Origin: Vibrio sp. S9_S30
Lineage (GTDB): Bacteria; Pseudomonadota; Gammaproteobacteria; Enterobacterales; Vibrionaceae
Direction: 5' to 3'
Length of the DNA: 64,000 nucleotides
NCBI RefSeq assembly: GCF_014694455.1
Contig: NZ_JAAUWT010000006.1
Span: forward strand, 62,001-126,000
Both the position numbers and the translations under genes were made by a program. The notes under the pieces are model-generated. The model saw nothing but the letters and a program-made list of their open reading frames with translations, did not search any database and was not told where the DNA came from. Positions 44,609 through 54,691 of this stretch are shown here, piece by piece. Numbering within the stretch: position 1 is the first letter of the stretch; each line of letters opens with the position of its first letter.

Positions 44609-46567
44609 CTATACTCGGAATTGACTGAGTAATTTGCTCACTTCATTACCGACCTGATTCAAGCTTTCGGCAGATTCTGTGGTTTCTATAGATTGGCTCA
44701 TTGTCTTGTCTGAGATATCGGACATGGTATTCACATTGAAGCTCACTTCATCCGCTGCGGTAGCTTGTTGACCTGCTGCACTGGAGATCAAGCCGATTGA
44801 ATCATTGATTTGGGCAATGAATCCATCAATTGATTTTAAAGCTTCTTCAGCTGACTGTACCTGCGCTGCGGTTTCCTCAGCATTTGAGCGGCTCTTCGTC
44901 ATTGCTTGGCTAGCGCTTTCCGAGCGTTGCTGCAAGCTAACAATGATGTTTTGAATTTCCTCTGTTGATTCTTGAGTTCTGGATGCCAATGAGCGAACTT
45001 CATCTGCAACGACCGCAAATCCGCGTCCTTGCTCACCGGCACGTGCTGCCTCAATTGCGGCGTTCAGCGCCAGTAAGTTTGTTTGCTCTGCGATGCTACG
45101 AATCACATCCAATACCGTACCGATTTGCTCACTGTCAGAGCGCACTTGCTCGACGGTGTCACTCGCATCAGATATCTGCTGAGATAAGCTTTGCATTGCC
45201 GTTGCAGCACTAACAACAACTTGAGTAGCTTGTGTGGCAGCATTGGCTGTTGATTGAGATAATTCTGCTGCTTGTTGTGCACTGTTACTCACTTCTTGAG
45301 CACTGGCAGACATTTCAGTCATCGCGGAAGCGGCAAGTTGAGCCTGAGACTGTTGTTCACGGACTTCTTGCTGGGTTCCACTTGCTTTAACCGTGAGTTC
45401 TTGAGCCGAAGTCAACATACTCGATGAAGCCGTGTTTAAGTGACCAACCGTTTTTTGAAGCTTGTCTGCAAAGGTGTTGTAGTTCGTGGCCAGATCAGCG
45501 AGTTCATCAGACCCCGTAACAGGAATTCGAATGGTTAAATCGCCTTCACCCTGAGCAATGTCTCTCAAGACATCATTCGTGGATTGAATTTTTCTGGTGA
45601 TGGCTTTTGTTACGAAGATAGAGACAAGAATACCGATGAGAATCGATATGCCTACCACTATGAATAAGATGTTCGTAGACGTATGGGTATTGTTTTGCGC
45701 ATGATTGGCGGCAGTTTGCATTGAGTTGCTTATCGAAGAGCGTAAACTTGCAATCGCTTCAGCAATTTGTGGACCAACCGTATCCAGTTTATCTATGGCA
45801 GCATTTCGATCAATGATCACTGTTACGACGTTATTTGCGGCAATCTCATATTGACCGAGCAATTGTTTTGCTTCAGATGCTAACTTGCGACGTTCTGGGT
45901 TTTCTAACGTGTCTAACAGTGTGTCCATTTCTTTTTCTGACGTTTCGAACTCTTTATTAAAGCGATCGGCTTGATCCCTTTGGTTTTCAACCAAGAACTT
46001 TGAAACGTAAAGGCGTGACAGTAAAAGTGCGCGTATCGCCTTACCGGCATGGTATGCGGCAATCACATCCCCATCACGTTTTGCCGTACTCATAACTTCT
46101 GTGAGCTTACGTTCAATGAGCGGACCATTTTTATTTAACGTCCCGTTTACCAGATCGTTTCGTTTGTTCATGTTTGCTACAACCACACCAGTAAATGTGG
46201 ATAGGTAAACAGACTTCATCTCGTCAAGAGATTTTAAAATTTTCACTCGTTCAGGCTTTTGGATTTCGTTGTAAGCGCGAGTCATGTATTTAGTCCAAAG
46301 AGCAGCTTGCTGATTGAATTTTTCAACGTACTCAGAATCACCTGTTTTAATAAAGTTCTTAACGGTTAATCGCAGTCCATAAACAGTATCGGTAACATCT
46401 GCTGCTAGCTCAGTATCCGGTGCCAAATCAAAAGAAATGGAATTCATATCTTTTGCTAATGTGTTTAGCAAATTCGAGCTCACCACTGCAACAGAGATTA
46501 AGATGACCACCAGAACGGCAGGCGATATAGATAATTTTTTAGAAATAGAAATATTGTCCAAACCCAT
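44609..46567 (-). CDS. Methyl-accepting chemotaxis protein with HBM sensor domain
   Basis: This 652-residue receptor has TM1 at about residues 15-33, a helical bimodular (HBM) periplasmic domain ([20 protein letters not shown]..., about 50-300), TM2 near 303-323, HAMP ([20 protein letters not shown]), and a signalling domain with the conserved hairpin around [23 protein letters not shown] receptors sense organic acids such as TCA intermediates. There is no C-terminal CheR pentapeptide. Confidence 0.9.
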   Translation of the reverse strand: MGLDNISISKKLSISPAVLVVILISVAVVSSNLLNTLAKDMNSISFDLAPDTELAADVTDTVYGLRLTVKNFIKTGDSEYVEKFNQQAALWTKYMTRAYNEIQKPERVKILKSLDEMKSVYLSTFTGVVVANMNKRNDLVNGTLNKNGPLIERKLTEVMSTAKRDGDVIAAYHAGKAIRALLLSRLYVSKFLVENQRDQADRFNKEFETSEKEMDTLLDTLENPERRKLASEAKQLLGQYEIAANNVVTVIIDRNAAIDKLDTVGPQIAEAIASLRSSISNSMQTAANHAQNNTHTSTNILFIVVGISILIGILVSIFVTKAITRKIQSTNDVLRDIAQGEGDLTIRIPVTGSDELADLATNYNTFADKLQKTVGHLNTASSSMLTSAQELTVKASGTQQEVREQQSQAQLAASAMTEMSASAQEVSNSAQQAAELSQSTANAATQATQVVVSAATAMQSLSQQISDASDTVEQVRSDSEQIGTVLDVIRSIAEQTNLLALNAAIEAARAGEQGRGFAVVADEVRSLASRTQESTEEIQNIIVSLQQRSESASQAMTKSRSNAEETAAQVQSAEEALKSIDGFIAQINDSIGLISSAAGQQATAADEVSFNVNTMSDISDKTMSQSIETTESAESLNQVGNEVSKLLSQFRV

Positions 46568-47253
46568 TGTCTTGTCTCCATAAAAGGTAAAGCCATATTT
46601 TTTATTTTTTATATTAACTAAAGTAGCAAAGAATGAAAGGGGAAACAGGAAATACGTTAAATAATTATTTGTTTATGGAATAAGCGCCCGCATATCATTG
46701 ACTTATCGTATCGTTTATATTCACATAATTTCATTGTTTTGAAAAATCACTAAATAATCTGCTGTCGGATTCACTTATGGGAAAAAATCGAGATTTAATA
46801 ATATGTAAAATTATGAACAGAATGGAGGCTTTTTATTAGGAGTGTTTGTTAGAAATAGCATGCATAAATAATTCAATTAACGTGGGTTTATCTGTGGATT
46901 TATTCATATGATGATGGTAGATACCACTAGGATTGATGTTTATGTGGGCCTTTAATTTCACGCGATTAATTTATAAAACAATCAATAAAAAAGAGGGGGA
47001 ATATAAATGATACCTAATAAAACGATTCCTACTTTAAAATGGTTCGATCCAGTTAAGACTGCTGTGTGATCTTCTATGTGTTTTTCACTTTGATTATAAA
47101 AATGTCTGAAATACGTTGGTCATTCCGCTGTGTGTTTTTCTTGTACTGAAACAGAAGACAGAGCTCCGATTCCTCATATTTCTAAATCCTTATATTAAGC
47201 CGACTTAGGTATAATGGTTTGATTGGATAGGATGATAAGGGTAAATAGAAAAT
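46568..47253. other. AT-rich spacer between chemoreceptor and ABC exporter
   Basis: There is no long gene. A 20-codon ORF (47007-47069, MIPNKTIPTLKWFDPVKTAV) has AGAGGGGG 8 bases upstream and could be a small peptide; support is weak. A TATAAT at 47210-47215 probably serves the ABC operon. Confidence 0.45.
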
Positions 47254-48153
47254 ATGGAATTCCAATTAGAAGCGGTTTCACTGCATAAACGCTTTAAATC
47301 CGTTGTTGCTGTTGATGAGGTGAGTTTCGGGGTCAAGCAAGGAACCTGTTTTGGATTACTCGGACCAAATGGAGCCGGAAAAACCACGACACTAGAGATG
47401 CTGGAAGGCATTATGGAACCGACAAGTGGGTATATCTTGTATAAAGATCAACCCATAACGAAAGAAGTTTATCATCGGCTAGGGATACAGTTTCAAAATA
47501 CGGCTTTACAAGATTTTCTTACCGCCAAAGAAACGCTTAAGATGTTTCAATCGTTTTATAGCCACCCGATGCCTTATGAGGAGTTGGTGACGTTATGCCA
47601 GCTTGGCGATTTTCTCGACCAAGATCATCGTAAATTGTCTGGTGGTCAAAAACAGCGTTTATTATTGGCGTTAGCGTTAATAAACGATCCTGAACTCATT
47701 TTTCTTGATGAGCCAACCACAGGGCTTGATCCTCACAGTCGTCGGTTGTTCTGGGATTTGGTCAATACTATTAAAGCCAATGGAAAAACGATTTTATTAA
47801 CAACACATTACATGGATGAAGCGGAATATTTATGCGATGAAATCGCGATCATGAATAAAGGCAATATTATTGCTCAGAATACGCCTTCTCATCTATTGGA
47901 TGAGCATTTTTCTGGCGCATTAATCAGTTTACCAGAAACGCAAATAAATAATGTTCACCTCCATGGAGAAGTCGTCCACTATTCTGAGGGACGTTGCTTT
48001 ATTCAATCTGAAAACGTAGAAAAAACATTGACTAACTTAATGGCATCTCATATTTCCTTGGAAGGGCTTCAGGTTAAATCCGCCAATCTCGATGATCTGT
48101 TTTTGAAATTGACTGGGCATGCTTTGATAGAAGAGGAAAATCAAAATGTATAG
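47254..48153 (+). CDS. ABC-2 type exporter, ATPase subunit
   Basis: This 299-residue protein has Walker A GPNGAGKTTTLEML, the QFQNTALQDFLTAKETL Q-loop region, signature KLSGGQKQR, Walker B LIFLDEPTTGLDPHSRR and an H-loop TTHYMDEAEYLCDEIA. The form is that of CcmA/NodI-type drug, lipid or polysaccharide exporters. It overlaps the permease gene by 8 bases. The substrate is unknown. Confidence 0.9.
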   Translation: MEFQLEAVSLHKRFKSVVAVDEVSFGVKQGTCFGLLGPNGAGKTTTLEMLEGIMEPTSGYILYKDQPITKEVYHRLGIQFQNTALQDFLTAKETLKMFQSFYSHPMPYEELVTLCQLGDFLDQDHRKLSGGQKQRLLLALALINDPELIFLDEPTTGLDPHSRRLFWDLVNTIKANGKTILLTTHYMDEAEYLCDEIAIMNKGNIIAQNTPSHLLDEHFSGALISLPETQINNVHLHGEVVHYSEGRCFIQSENVEKTLTNLMASHISLEGLQVKSANLDDLFLKLTGHALIEEENQNV

Positions 48154-49153
48154 TCGATTTTTGGTCGTTTTAGTTGCAAGAAATTATGAGTTCATGAGAG
48201 ACAGAAGTGCATTGGCTTGGAATCTCGTGTTTCCTATTTTAATGGTGATTGGGTTTGCTGTTGTTTTTTCCGATGACAATAAAGTGCTTTATAAAGTAGG
48301 TGTGATGAACACTGACCAAGAGGTGAGCCAACCGTTTCAGGATTTACGCCACCTTGAGTTTGTCGAATACGCTGACATGGAGACTGCGAAGCTTAAATTG
48401 CAGCAACATAAGATTGATATCCTAGTCGACTTTGCAGCGAAATCTTACTGGGTGAATCAATCGTCTTCTAGCGGTTACATTGTTGAAAAGTTGCTTCTTG
48501 GGCAACAGCCTGACTTTGTGAAATTTACCACTGACGGAAAGGCTATTCGATATTTAGATTGGGTTGTTCCTGGGATACTGGGTGTCAACATGATGTTTTC
48601 CTGCTTATTTGGTGTTGGTTATGTCATCGTACGCTATCGTAAAAACTCAGTCTTAAAAAGGCTAAATGCCACGCCACTTAGGGCGATCGAGTTTTTGTCG
48701 GCTCAAGTGTTGTCCCGTTTGGTGATTGTCATGATCATTAGCTCTGGGATCTTTGTAGCCTGCGACTTTGTGTTTGACTTTTATATGTTGGGTAATTATT
48801 TCACCCTATTGCTGGTGGCGTTCCTTGGGACATCTTCTATCATTTCTTTGGCGCTGTTGATTGCGTGTCGATCTGAATCGGAAGAGTTTATCGGCGGTAT
48901 GCTAAATCTGATTTCCTGGCCGATGATGATGTTGTCTGGAGTTTGGTTTTCGCTGGAAGGCAGCCCCGAATTTATTCAGCAACTGACCCAAGTATTTCCA
49001 TTAACCCATATGTTGGAGTCTGCCCGGGCCGTTATGCTGGATGGCGCTGGACTAGCCGATATCTGGGGGCACTTGGTTACGCTTGCTTTAATGACCATTA
49101 TTTTCTTACTTGCGGGTTCCTATTTCTTTAAGTGGCAAGGTGAAGCTCGATAG
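48146..49153 (+). CDS. ABC-2 type exporter, permease subunit
   Basis: This 335-residue protein has an N-terminal helix (ALAWNLVFPILMVIGFAVVF), a periplasmic domain of about 130 residues, and five C-terminal helices with WVVPGILGVNMMFSCLFG and FPLTHMLESARAVMLDG, typical of ABC2_membrane_3. It pairs with the upstream ATPase. The exported substrate cannot be told from sequence. Confidence 0.88.
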   Translation: MYSRFLVVLVARNYEFMRDRSALAWNLVFPILMVIGFAVVFSDDNKVLYKVGVMNTDQEVSQPFQDLRHLEFVEYADMETAKLKLQQHKIDILVDFAAKSYWVNQSSSSGYIVEKLLLGQQPDFVKFTTDGKAIRYLDWVVPGILGVNMMFSCLFGVGYVIVRYRKNSVLKRLNATPLRAIEFLSAQVLSRLVIVMIISSGIFVACDFVFDFYMLGNYFTLLLVAFLGTSSIISLALLIACRSESEEFIGGMLNLISWPMMMLSGVWFSLEGSPEFIQQLTQVFPLTHMLESARAVMLDGAGLADIWGHLVTLALMTIIFLLAGSYFFKWQGEAR

Positions 49154-49588
49154 CGTGTTTGGAGCTTGTTTAAAACTTGGTGAGCGCAAAAGCCTGCACT
49201 GAATACATGAATACCCGTTTCGTTGTGCGCCAGTACATTGTATTGGCGCACATTTCGTCCTGAGGCTGTCTGGTAACGATTCTAAGGATACCACTCTCCA
49301 ACCTTCGTTATGGATAGCAAAGCATCTTGTCTCGCCGTCACCTCTTTCCACCACGTAACTTTCTGTTAAAAACGGATACCCATTACACGGCGTTGGTAGG
49401 AAATATCACGCCAAGCTGGCGACGTTATTGGCAGGATTTAAGGTATGTTGGGCTCACGAAGAATACCAATTCAAGACGGTGGTTTATTTTTTCTTCCGTA
49501 TGTGACGGTGAGACATATCATGAATTCTTCAGGGTAAGAAGAAGTGTTTTTACTCTGCTTTAAGAGACTTTTGGTCGATGGTTACGGG
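49154..49588. other. Spacer without a supported gene
   Basis: A 78-codon plus-strand frame (49327-49563) lacks a ribosome-binding site and family features. No RNA or repeat is evident. It lies between the ABC permease gene and the convergent AEC gene. Confidence 0.5.
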
Positions 49589-50575
49589 TTAAATAAGGTG
49601 AAAACTAGAAAGAAAGGCAATACCAAGTGAACCTGTTAACAGCGACACGACGGTAGTGAGCGCAATAACGTTTGCTGCCAGTGTTGGGTTTCCACCCATG
49701 GAGCGAGCCATAACATAACTCGCAGCTGCTGTGGGGGAGGCCGTCATAGTGAACAATAACCCAAGCTCTAAACCTCGATACCCCATTAAAAAACCACCTC
49801 CTACAATCACAAGTGGGCAAAAAACGAGTTTTAACGTAGTGGCAAACCAAGCGCTGTTTTTTTCCTGTTGTAAGGAGCGTAGGTTGAGTGAAGCGCCGGT
49901 ACATAAAAGGGCGAGCGGTAGCGTCATATCCGCGAAATATTTCCCAGCATGAGCAACAATTTGGGGGATAGGTACGGATAGACCATAGAAAATAAACCCA
50001 AGTGATATGGCAATAATTAAGGGGTTTTTGGTGATGGTTTTACCGATCATAGTCAGGACTTTTAACTGTGACGATTGCTGCGTTGGGCTTAATGCTATCA
50101 CGGCGAGAATGTTATAAAGCACCGTAGTGGCGGCGACATAGAGGGCAGCACTGGCGACACCTTGCTCCCCATATAGGTTTGCGGCATAGGCTAGCCCTAT
50201 GATCGAGGTATTCGCGCGGAATCCACCTTGAATAATGACACCTTGATCGTTTGAAGATGGAAAAAATATTTTGGTAGAAATCACCGTTATTATGAAGAAA
50301 GCGAAATTGGCAGCAAGCCCGTACATAACAAATGGAAGGTTGTTTGCTAAATCATACTCAGATTGAATGATGCTTAGAAACAGCAAGGCTGGCAATGTCA
50401 CTTTAAACACGAGTTTTGAGCCAGTATCAATAAAGCCTTCGTTGAGTATATGCATTCGTTTTAAAAATACACCTAACCCCAGCATCAAACAGATAGGTCC
50501 TGTAACACTAACGGAAAACGCGAGCTGATCGAGCATGGAGAAACCTATGTCATTGGTGGAGGATGGTACAAACAT
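49589..50575 (-). CDS. AEC-family (auxin efflux carrier-like) transporter
   Basis: This roughly 315- to 328-residue protein has about ten helices. AEC features include MLGLGVFLKRMHILNEGFIDTGSKLVFKVTLPALLFLSI near the N terminus and MTLPLALLCTGASLNLRSL in the middle. AEC carriers move small organic acids. The start may be at 50536 (MLDQLAFS) instead of 50575; neither has a strong ribosome-binding site. It is divergent from a TetR gene. Confidence 0.86.
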   Translation of the reverse strand: MFVPSSTNDIGFSMLDQLAFSVSVTGPICLMLGLGVFLKRMHILNEGFIDTGSKLVFKVTLPALLFLSIIQSEYDLANNLPFVMYGLAANFAFFIITVISTKIFFPSSNDQGVIIQGGFRANTSIIGLAYAANLYGEQGVASAALYVAATTVLYNILAVIALSPTQQSSQLKVLTMIGKTITKNPLIIAISLGFIFYGLSVPIPQIVAHAGKYFADMTLPLALLCTGASLNLRSLQQEKNSAWFATTLKLVFCPLVIVGGGFLMGYRGLELGLLFTMTASPTAAASYVMARSMGGNPTLAANVIALTTVVSLLTGSLGIAFLSSFHLI

Positions 50576-50804
50576 GGTGGCATGGAAATCTATAATGCAT
50601 CAATAACTTTACACCAAATTGCCTTTGCTATCAGACAGTCGCATTCATCTCACCATCTTCCTTGCTTGAGGCGACATTCCTTAAGAATACAACGTCAGAC
50701 ATTGCAAAAAAGAACGACTGTGCTATTAATGTATTGCACGTTGCAGAGTGAACAAGATTCAACTTAAATAACGGTCAAAGAATTTTGGCTACACCGAGAG
50801 TTTA

Positions 50805-51392
50805 ATGAACAAAGGCAAGGCAACAAAAGAAAATATTTTGAAAACGGCTTTTAATGTGGCAAGCCAGAATGGGCTTGAAAGCCTGACATTTGGGGTGTTA
50901 GCAAAACATTGCGGTTTATCGAAAAGTGGACTTTATGCCCATTTTAACTCGAAGGAAAACCTTCAAGTTATGGTTGTTGAATACGCCAATCTGAAATTCA
51001 TTGAACGAGTATTGCAGCCAGCACGTGATCAATTTTCTCATGATCTGGAATCCAAAATCAGGTTGTTATTAGAAAATTGGTTAAACTGGAACCACTCATT
51101 TCAAGGCAGTTGTATGTTTCTTGATGCGTGGCGCAGTGATACCGATGAAAACAATACCGTGCAACAGAGCTTGATAAAAGGGAGCAATAACTGGATTCGA
51201 TATATGGAAATCCAGATAGAGAAAGCCAAGCATACGGGGGTTTTTTCGATGAACTTAGATACCAAGCAAGCGGTGTATCAGATTTACGGTGTTTATCTCA
51301 GTAGCCAACTGTTCTACGCCATTGATGGTGAACACGAAAGCCGAGAAAGGTTTTGGAAGAGCATTGATTTTCTTTTCCAACATTGGCGTTAA
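50805..51392 (+). CDS. TetR-family regulator
   Basis: This 195-residue protein has an N-terminal TetR HTH: KENILKTAFNVASQNGLESL, then LTFGVLAKHCGLSKSGLYAHF and NSKENLQVMV. The C-terminal ligand domain resembles TetR_C_33/YxaF-type. A near-perfect TetR-type palindrome lies 164 bases past its stop, in front of the hydrolase gene, its likely target. Confidence 0.9.
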   Translation: MNKGKATKENILKTAFNVASQNGLESLTFGVLAKHCGLSKSGLYAHFNSKENLQVMVVEYANLKFIERVLQPARDQFSHDLESKIRLLLENWLNWNHSFQGSCMFLDAWRSDTDENNTVQQSLIKGSNNWIRYMEIQIEKAKHTGVFSMNLDTKQAVYQIYGVYLSSQLFYAIDGEHESRERFWKSIDFLFQHWR

Positions 51393-51555
51393 CGATAAAG
51401 TCAAGCAGCCGAAGACGGGTAGTGAGCGTAGTTTCTAGAATGCCTTGAAGATAAACTGTGCGGGTTAAGTCATTCATCGTATAGCGGTCCGAGACCAACG
51501 CGAGATAACACTATAAAGCTGATGAGTACGTCTTATCGGCTCAATTTTTAAAATT

Positions 51556-51577
51556 AAATAGCACGATCGTTCTATTT
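51556..51577 (+). promoter_or_regulatory. TetR-type operator in front of the hydrolase gene
   Basis: AAATAGCACGA and TCGTTCTATTT form a 22-bp dyad with one mismatched pair, centred on CGATCG. It ends 15 bases before the ATG at 51593. The ACGATCGT core is common for short-type TetR operators. Confidence 0.7.
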
Positions 51578-51592
51578 GTGGGAGGTAAAATC

Positions 51593-52441
51593 ATGAGTGA
51601 GAAGATTTATTTTAATGCATCGAATAAGTTCAGTTTGAAACGCAGCTTTGTGAATTGCACTACACGCTTGCATCATACTCTAGCCCCCAAACACGCTGTG
51701 AAGACGGCAAGAAGAATACTGCTGACACCCGCCCGTTTAACACCCAAAAATACGGCACCAGCGGGCTTGGTGAAAGGCGTTGTGCAAACAAGTTATGGGG
51801 CTCTTTCTACCTTCTCATTAGGGTCAGGACCGGTTTGGGTTCTGACTCACGGCTGGTCGGGTAGCTCAAACCAGTTTTACCCGCTAATGGCGCATATTGC
51901 TTCTAAGGGCTACCGTGCTCTAGCTTATGACCACCCAGCTCACGGAGAGAGCGATGGCGATGTGGGGCATATGCCCGCATTTGTGGAAGGTTTAGATGCG
52001 GTTTTAGACAGTATCGACGACTTGGCGGGTATTGTGGGTCATAGTATGGGGACGGCTTCAGTGTTAGAAAGCCGACATCAAAAAGCCGAAAACTGTCCAA
52101 TCATCTTGATTGCACCTGTACTGAATTACATCGAAAACTTGCTCTCGAGTATTCGTCGTTCTGGGTACTCTATGAAACTATTTAGAGAAGTTGTTGGGGA
52201 AGTCGAAAGACAACACGGTTTCCCGTTGAAATCGGTTGATCCTTATCGCCGGTTAATGGAACGACAGTCAAAGTGCATCATTGTCCATGATAAGGACGAC
52301 AAGTTTACGCCTTATTCGGTTTCTGAAAAAGCGGGTAAAGAGGGCGATAACGTCGAGCTGGTTACCACTGAAGGACAAGGTCATGGTCGGGTAATGAAGT
52401 CGTCTTCGGTCATGGGAGCGTTCGATAAACTCTCGCAGTAA
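51593..52441 (+). CDS. Alpha/beta-hydrolase
   Basis: This roughly 282-residue protein has an oxyanion-type VWVLTHGWSGSSNQFYPLMAH block, GYRALAYDHPAHGESDG and the nucleophile elbow GIVGHSMGTAS (GxSxG). The acid lies in VHDKDDKFTPYS, and the histidine probably in TTEGQGHGRV. The start is at 51593, with GGGAGGT 7 bases upstream. Immediate control by the neighbouring TetR is likely. The substrate is unknown. Confidence 0.87.
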   Translation: MSEKIYFNASNKFSLKRSFVNCTTRLHHTLAPKHAVKTARRILLTPARLTPKNTAPAGLVKGVVQTSYGALSTFSLGSGPVWVLTHGWSGSSNQFYPLMAHIASKGYRALAYDHPAHGESDGDVGHMPAFVEGLDAVLDSIDDLAGIVGHSMGTASVLESRHQKAENCPIILIAPVLNYIENLLSSIRRSGYSMKLFREVVGEVERQHGFPLKSVDPYRRLMERQSKCIIVHDKDDKFTPYSVSEKAGKEGDNVELVTTEGQGHGRVMKSSSVMGAFDKLSQ

Positions 52442-52506
52442 TGGGGCTTGCACATTTTTACGGAACGGAGTAAAAACAAAAGGTAATTCAATCACAAGGA
52501 AGAAAA

Positions 52507-52788
52507 ATGATTACCGAAAATACCTATTTTGAAGGTGGGGTTAAGTCTTTAGCATTCGTTCAATCAGAACAACAAGTGAGCGTAGGCGTGATGGCAGTAG
52601 GCGAATACACATTTGGTACGAATGCCCCCGAGAAGATGACAGTGGTAAAAGGTGATTTAACCATTAGGCTTAAAGGGGAGGAAAATTGGGAAACTTACGC
52701 CTCTGGTGAGTCTTTTAACGTTCCCGGTCATTCACATTTTGATGTGAAAGTGGAGCAAATGACGGCTTACTTGTGTGAATATTTATAG
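52507..52788 (+). CDS. ppnP: Pyrimidine/purine nucleoside phosphorylase PpnP (DUF1255)
   Basis: This 93-residue cupin contains YFEGGVKSLAFVQ, the VGVMAVGEYTFGTNAPEKM block and ESFNVPGHSHFDVKV, all typical of YaiE/PpnP. It phosphorolyses many nucleosides to base and ribose 1-phosphate. AAGGAAGAAAA precedes the ATG. Confidence 0.93.
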   Translation: MITENTYFEGGVKSLAFVQSEQQVSVGVMAVGEYTFGTNAPEKMTVVKGDLTIRLKGEENWETYASGESFNVPGHSHFDVKVEQMTAYLCEYL

Positions 52789-52883
52789 TTAATCGCTTAA
52801 AGAAATTAATCGCATAAAAAATGCCACATAGACTGGTGGGATACACAAACGAGTCCACGTGGCAAAAAACAAAAAAGATCGAG

Positions 52884-52924
52884 ACCTGATACGTTCGCCA
52901 TCGCGAAATGGATCAGGTTTTTTT
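52884..52924. terminator. Terminator after ppnP
   Basis: ACCTGAT (52884-52890) and ATCAGGT (52912-52918) close a GC-rich loop followed by a T run. A second TGCCAC/GTGGCA pair lies just before it (about 52823-52864). Confidence 0.7.
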
Positions 52925-52952
52925 ACTGGTTTAATCTTTTTCAGTAATTGGT

Positions 52953-53822
52953 TTAATCACTTTCAGTAATAGTAGGGCGTTGGGAAGATTTTCTTTGTGC
53001 ATTTACATTAATGATGTTGCCTATGAGCATCAAAATTCCACCCAGCAGTACCCACCAATCCAATGCTTCGTTATAAAGCCACATACCGACCACAGCGATA
53101 ATAGGCAAGCGGAAAAAATCGAGCGATACCACCACACCAGCATCGGCGTGGAGCATGGCCCTAGCGATACAGAAATGAGCGGTTAATCCACATACCCCCA
53201 CGACGAACAAATACAACCATTCTATCCCTGTTGGTAATTGCCAATCTTGATAAGACAAAGCGAACCCTATTGGCAGTTGAATTAAGCACATCAAGAAAAT
53301 GATCACTAAAGGCGGCTCGGTTTTCGCCAAGTACTTCGTACACACATACGCAGTTGAAAAACTGACTGCCGCTAATATGACCACGAAAGAAGCGGGGTCG
53401 AATATATCGGCACCGGGTTTTACTATGACAAGTACACCAAAGAATCCTAGCAACAATGAGATGGCTTTTGTTTTAGTGAATGCCTCGTTGAGAAACCAAC
53501 AAGCGATAAGAAGAGTCCAGAGTGGTACAGTAAATTCGAGCGCAAATACGTTGGCCAAAGGCAGAAGTGAGATCCCCAAAAACCAAGAATACTGACCGAC
53601 AAAGTTAATGAGGTTTCTACCCACATGTATCGGCATTTTTGGGGACTTGATTAAATGAAACTGACGAAAGTAAGCCAATAAAATGGTCACAAGCACTAGG
53701 CCAACGAAGCTGCGAGTAAATACCAATTGAAAAGGCGTATAGTTATCACCTAATTCTCTCGCCGTGATCGCCATAAAGGTAAACGAAGCGAGTGTTCCCA
53801 TCATCCATAAAACGGCTTTCAT
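52953..53822 (-). CDS. EamA/DMT-family transporter
   Basis: This 289-residue protein has ten helices and two EamA repeats: TARELGDNYTPFQLVFTRSF..., ALEFTVPLWTLLIACWFLNEAF, and a second repeat ending in YNEALDWWVLLGGILMLIGN. It probably exports or imports a small metabolite; the substrate is unknown. It is unrelated in context to the metallophore EamA at 24.7 kb. No operon partner is close. Confidence 0.86.
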   Translation of the reverse strand: MKAVLWMMGTLASFTFMAITARELGDNYTPFQLVFTRSFVGLVLVTILLAYFRQFHLIKSPKMPIHVGRNLINFVGQYSWFLGISLLPLANVFALEFTVPLWTLLIACWFLNEAFTKTKAISLLLGFFGVLVIVKPGADIFDPASFVVILAAVSFSTAYVCTKYLAKTEPPLVIIFLMCLIQLPIGFALSYQDWQLPTGIEWLYLFVVGVCGLTAHFCIARAMLHADAGVVVSLDFFRLPIIAVVGMWLYNEALDWWVLLGGILMLIGNIINVNAQRKSSQRPTITESD

Positions 53823-53938
53823 TCACTTTCCTTGTGAGAGATCAAAGGGGGGGACAAACTAAAGTTATATTACAGTTTGGTCTGTCTCGTATTTGTTGAC
53901 CATATAGTAAATTGTTAACAGAATCACTTATACAAAGG

Positions 53939-54449
53939 TCATAATGTCGAGTGTTGACGGCGATATAATCTGAAAATGGTGGTGGCGTTAATAACCGCAA
54001 AAGTACTTTCCATTAGCACGCCCCCAACAGAGCCCAATACGATGTTATGCAGTAACCAACATAGTGTATTGAGTAATACCGTCATGCGCATGGCTAGCCC
54101 CTCCAATTTGTACATTCCCCATGTTGCCACGGATGTGCTGAGTAATGTGAGAAGCTGATATGGCTCAGAGGCGTTAGGCAGTCCCAAAACCCATATGAAT
54201 ACGATAAAAAACCACATGAGGTAGGAAGATTTCGTTTTAGTCGAAAAATAAATTCTTAATACACTTACCGCACATGTGGTCGCCGCAGTCATTGCTCCCA
54301 TTAAACCAAAATGAATCACAAGCAGTATTTGGAATAATGAGAGATGGATGCGCATACGATAGCCGCACTTATGGGCAAAAGCGGCAGATCCGAAAAGGAA
54401 CGCAAACAAGCCGACGAGTTGGGGGGGGGGCGTTAAAAATAGACAACAT
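53939..54449 (-). CDS. YgjV-family inner-membrane protein, out of frame at a C10 tract
   Basis: The YgjV frame (QLVGLFAFLFGSAAFAHKCG, then GLMGAMTAATTCAVSVLRIY, and MSESTF-like ends) matches E. coli YgjV from its Q-G-V-G-V-I-A-F-L-I-G onward. The only upstream ATG (54449: MLSIFNAPPP) is joined to this frame only if the C run on the coding strand (54421-54430) is 9 or 12 long. Here it is 10, so the gene reads off frame. A TTG at 54409 would start inside the first helix. It may be phase-variable, a pseudogene or a sequencing error. Confidence 0.65.
54421..54430. repeat. G10/C10 homopolymer within a coding start
   Basis: Ten consecutive G on the plus strand lie about 20 to 29 bases into the YgjV-type ORF. 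Tracts of this length slip during replication and can switch genes on and off. Confidence 0.85.
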
Positions 54450-54512
54450 GATTACTTTTGTGTGCTAGTGCAATATTGCGTAACGAGTATGATAATAAAA
54501 ATGGAAACTTGA

Positions 54513-54530
54513 TGTAAGAAATCTCTCACA
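54513..54530 (+). promoter_or_regulatory. UvrY/VarA (GacA)-type box upstream of the csr sRNA
   Basis: TGTAAGAAATCTCTCACA matches TGTAAG-N6-CTTACA with one change. It lies about 170 bases before the predicted sRNA start, the usual distance for GacA/UvrY control of csr/rsm RNAs. Confidence 0.75.
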
Positions 54531-54691
54531 AGTACTGTAGGAAATCATGATATTTTCTGATGCGTTATTACATCGGGCACACCGTATCTTAATGAATATA
54601 AAGATAAAATTGGATTGTTATTTAATGGTTATCAAAAATTTTTTTTAAATTTATAGTCAAAAAAACATACTCCAGAACTAATATGATTCAT

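Noticed and set aside
49327..49563. 78-codon plus-strand ORF in the spacer before the AEC gene
   Set aside because: No Shine-Dalgarno, no family features, low-quality composition.
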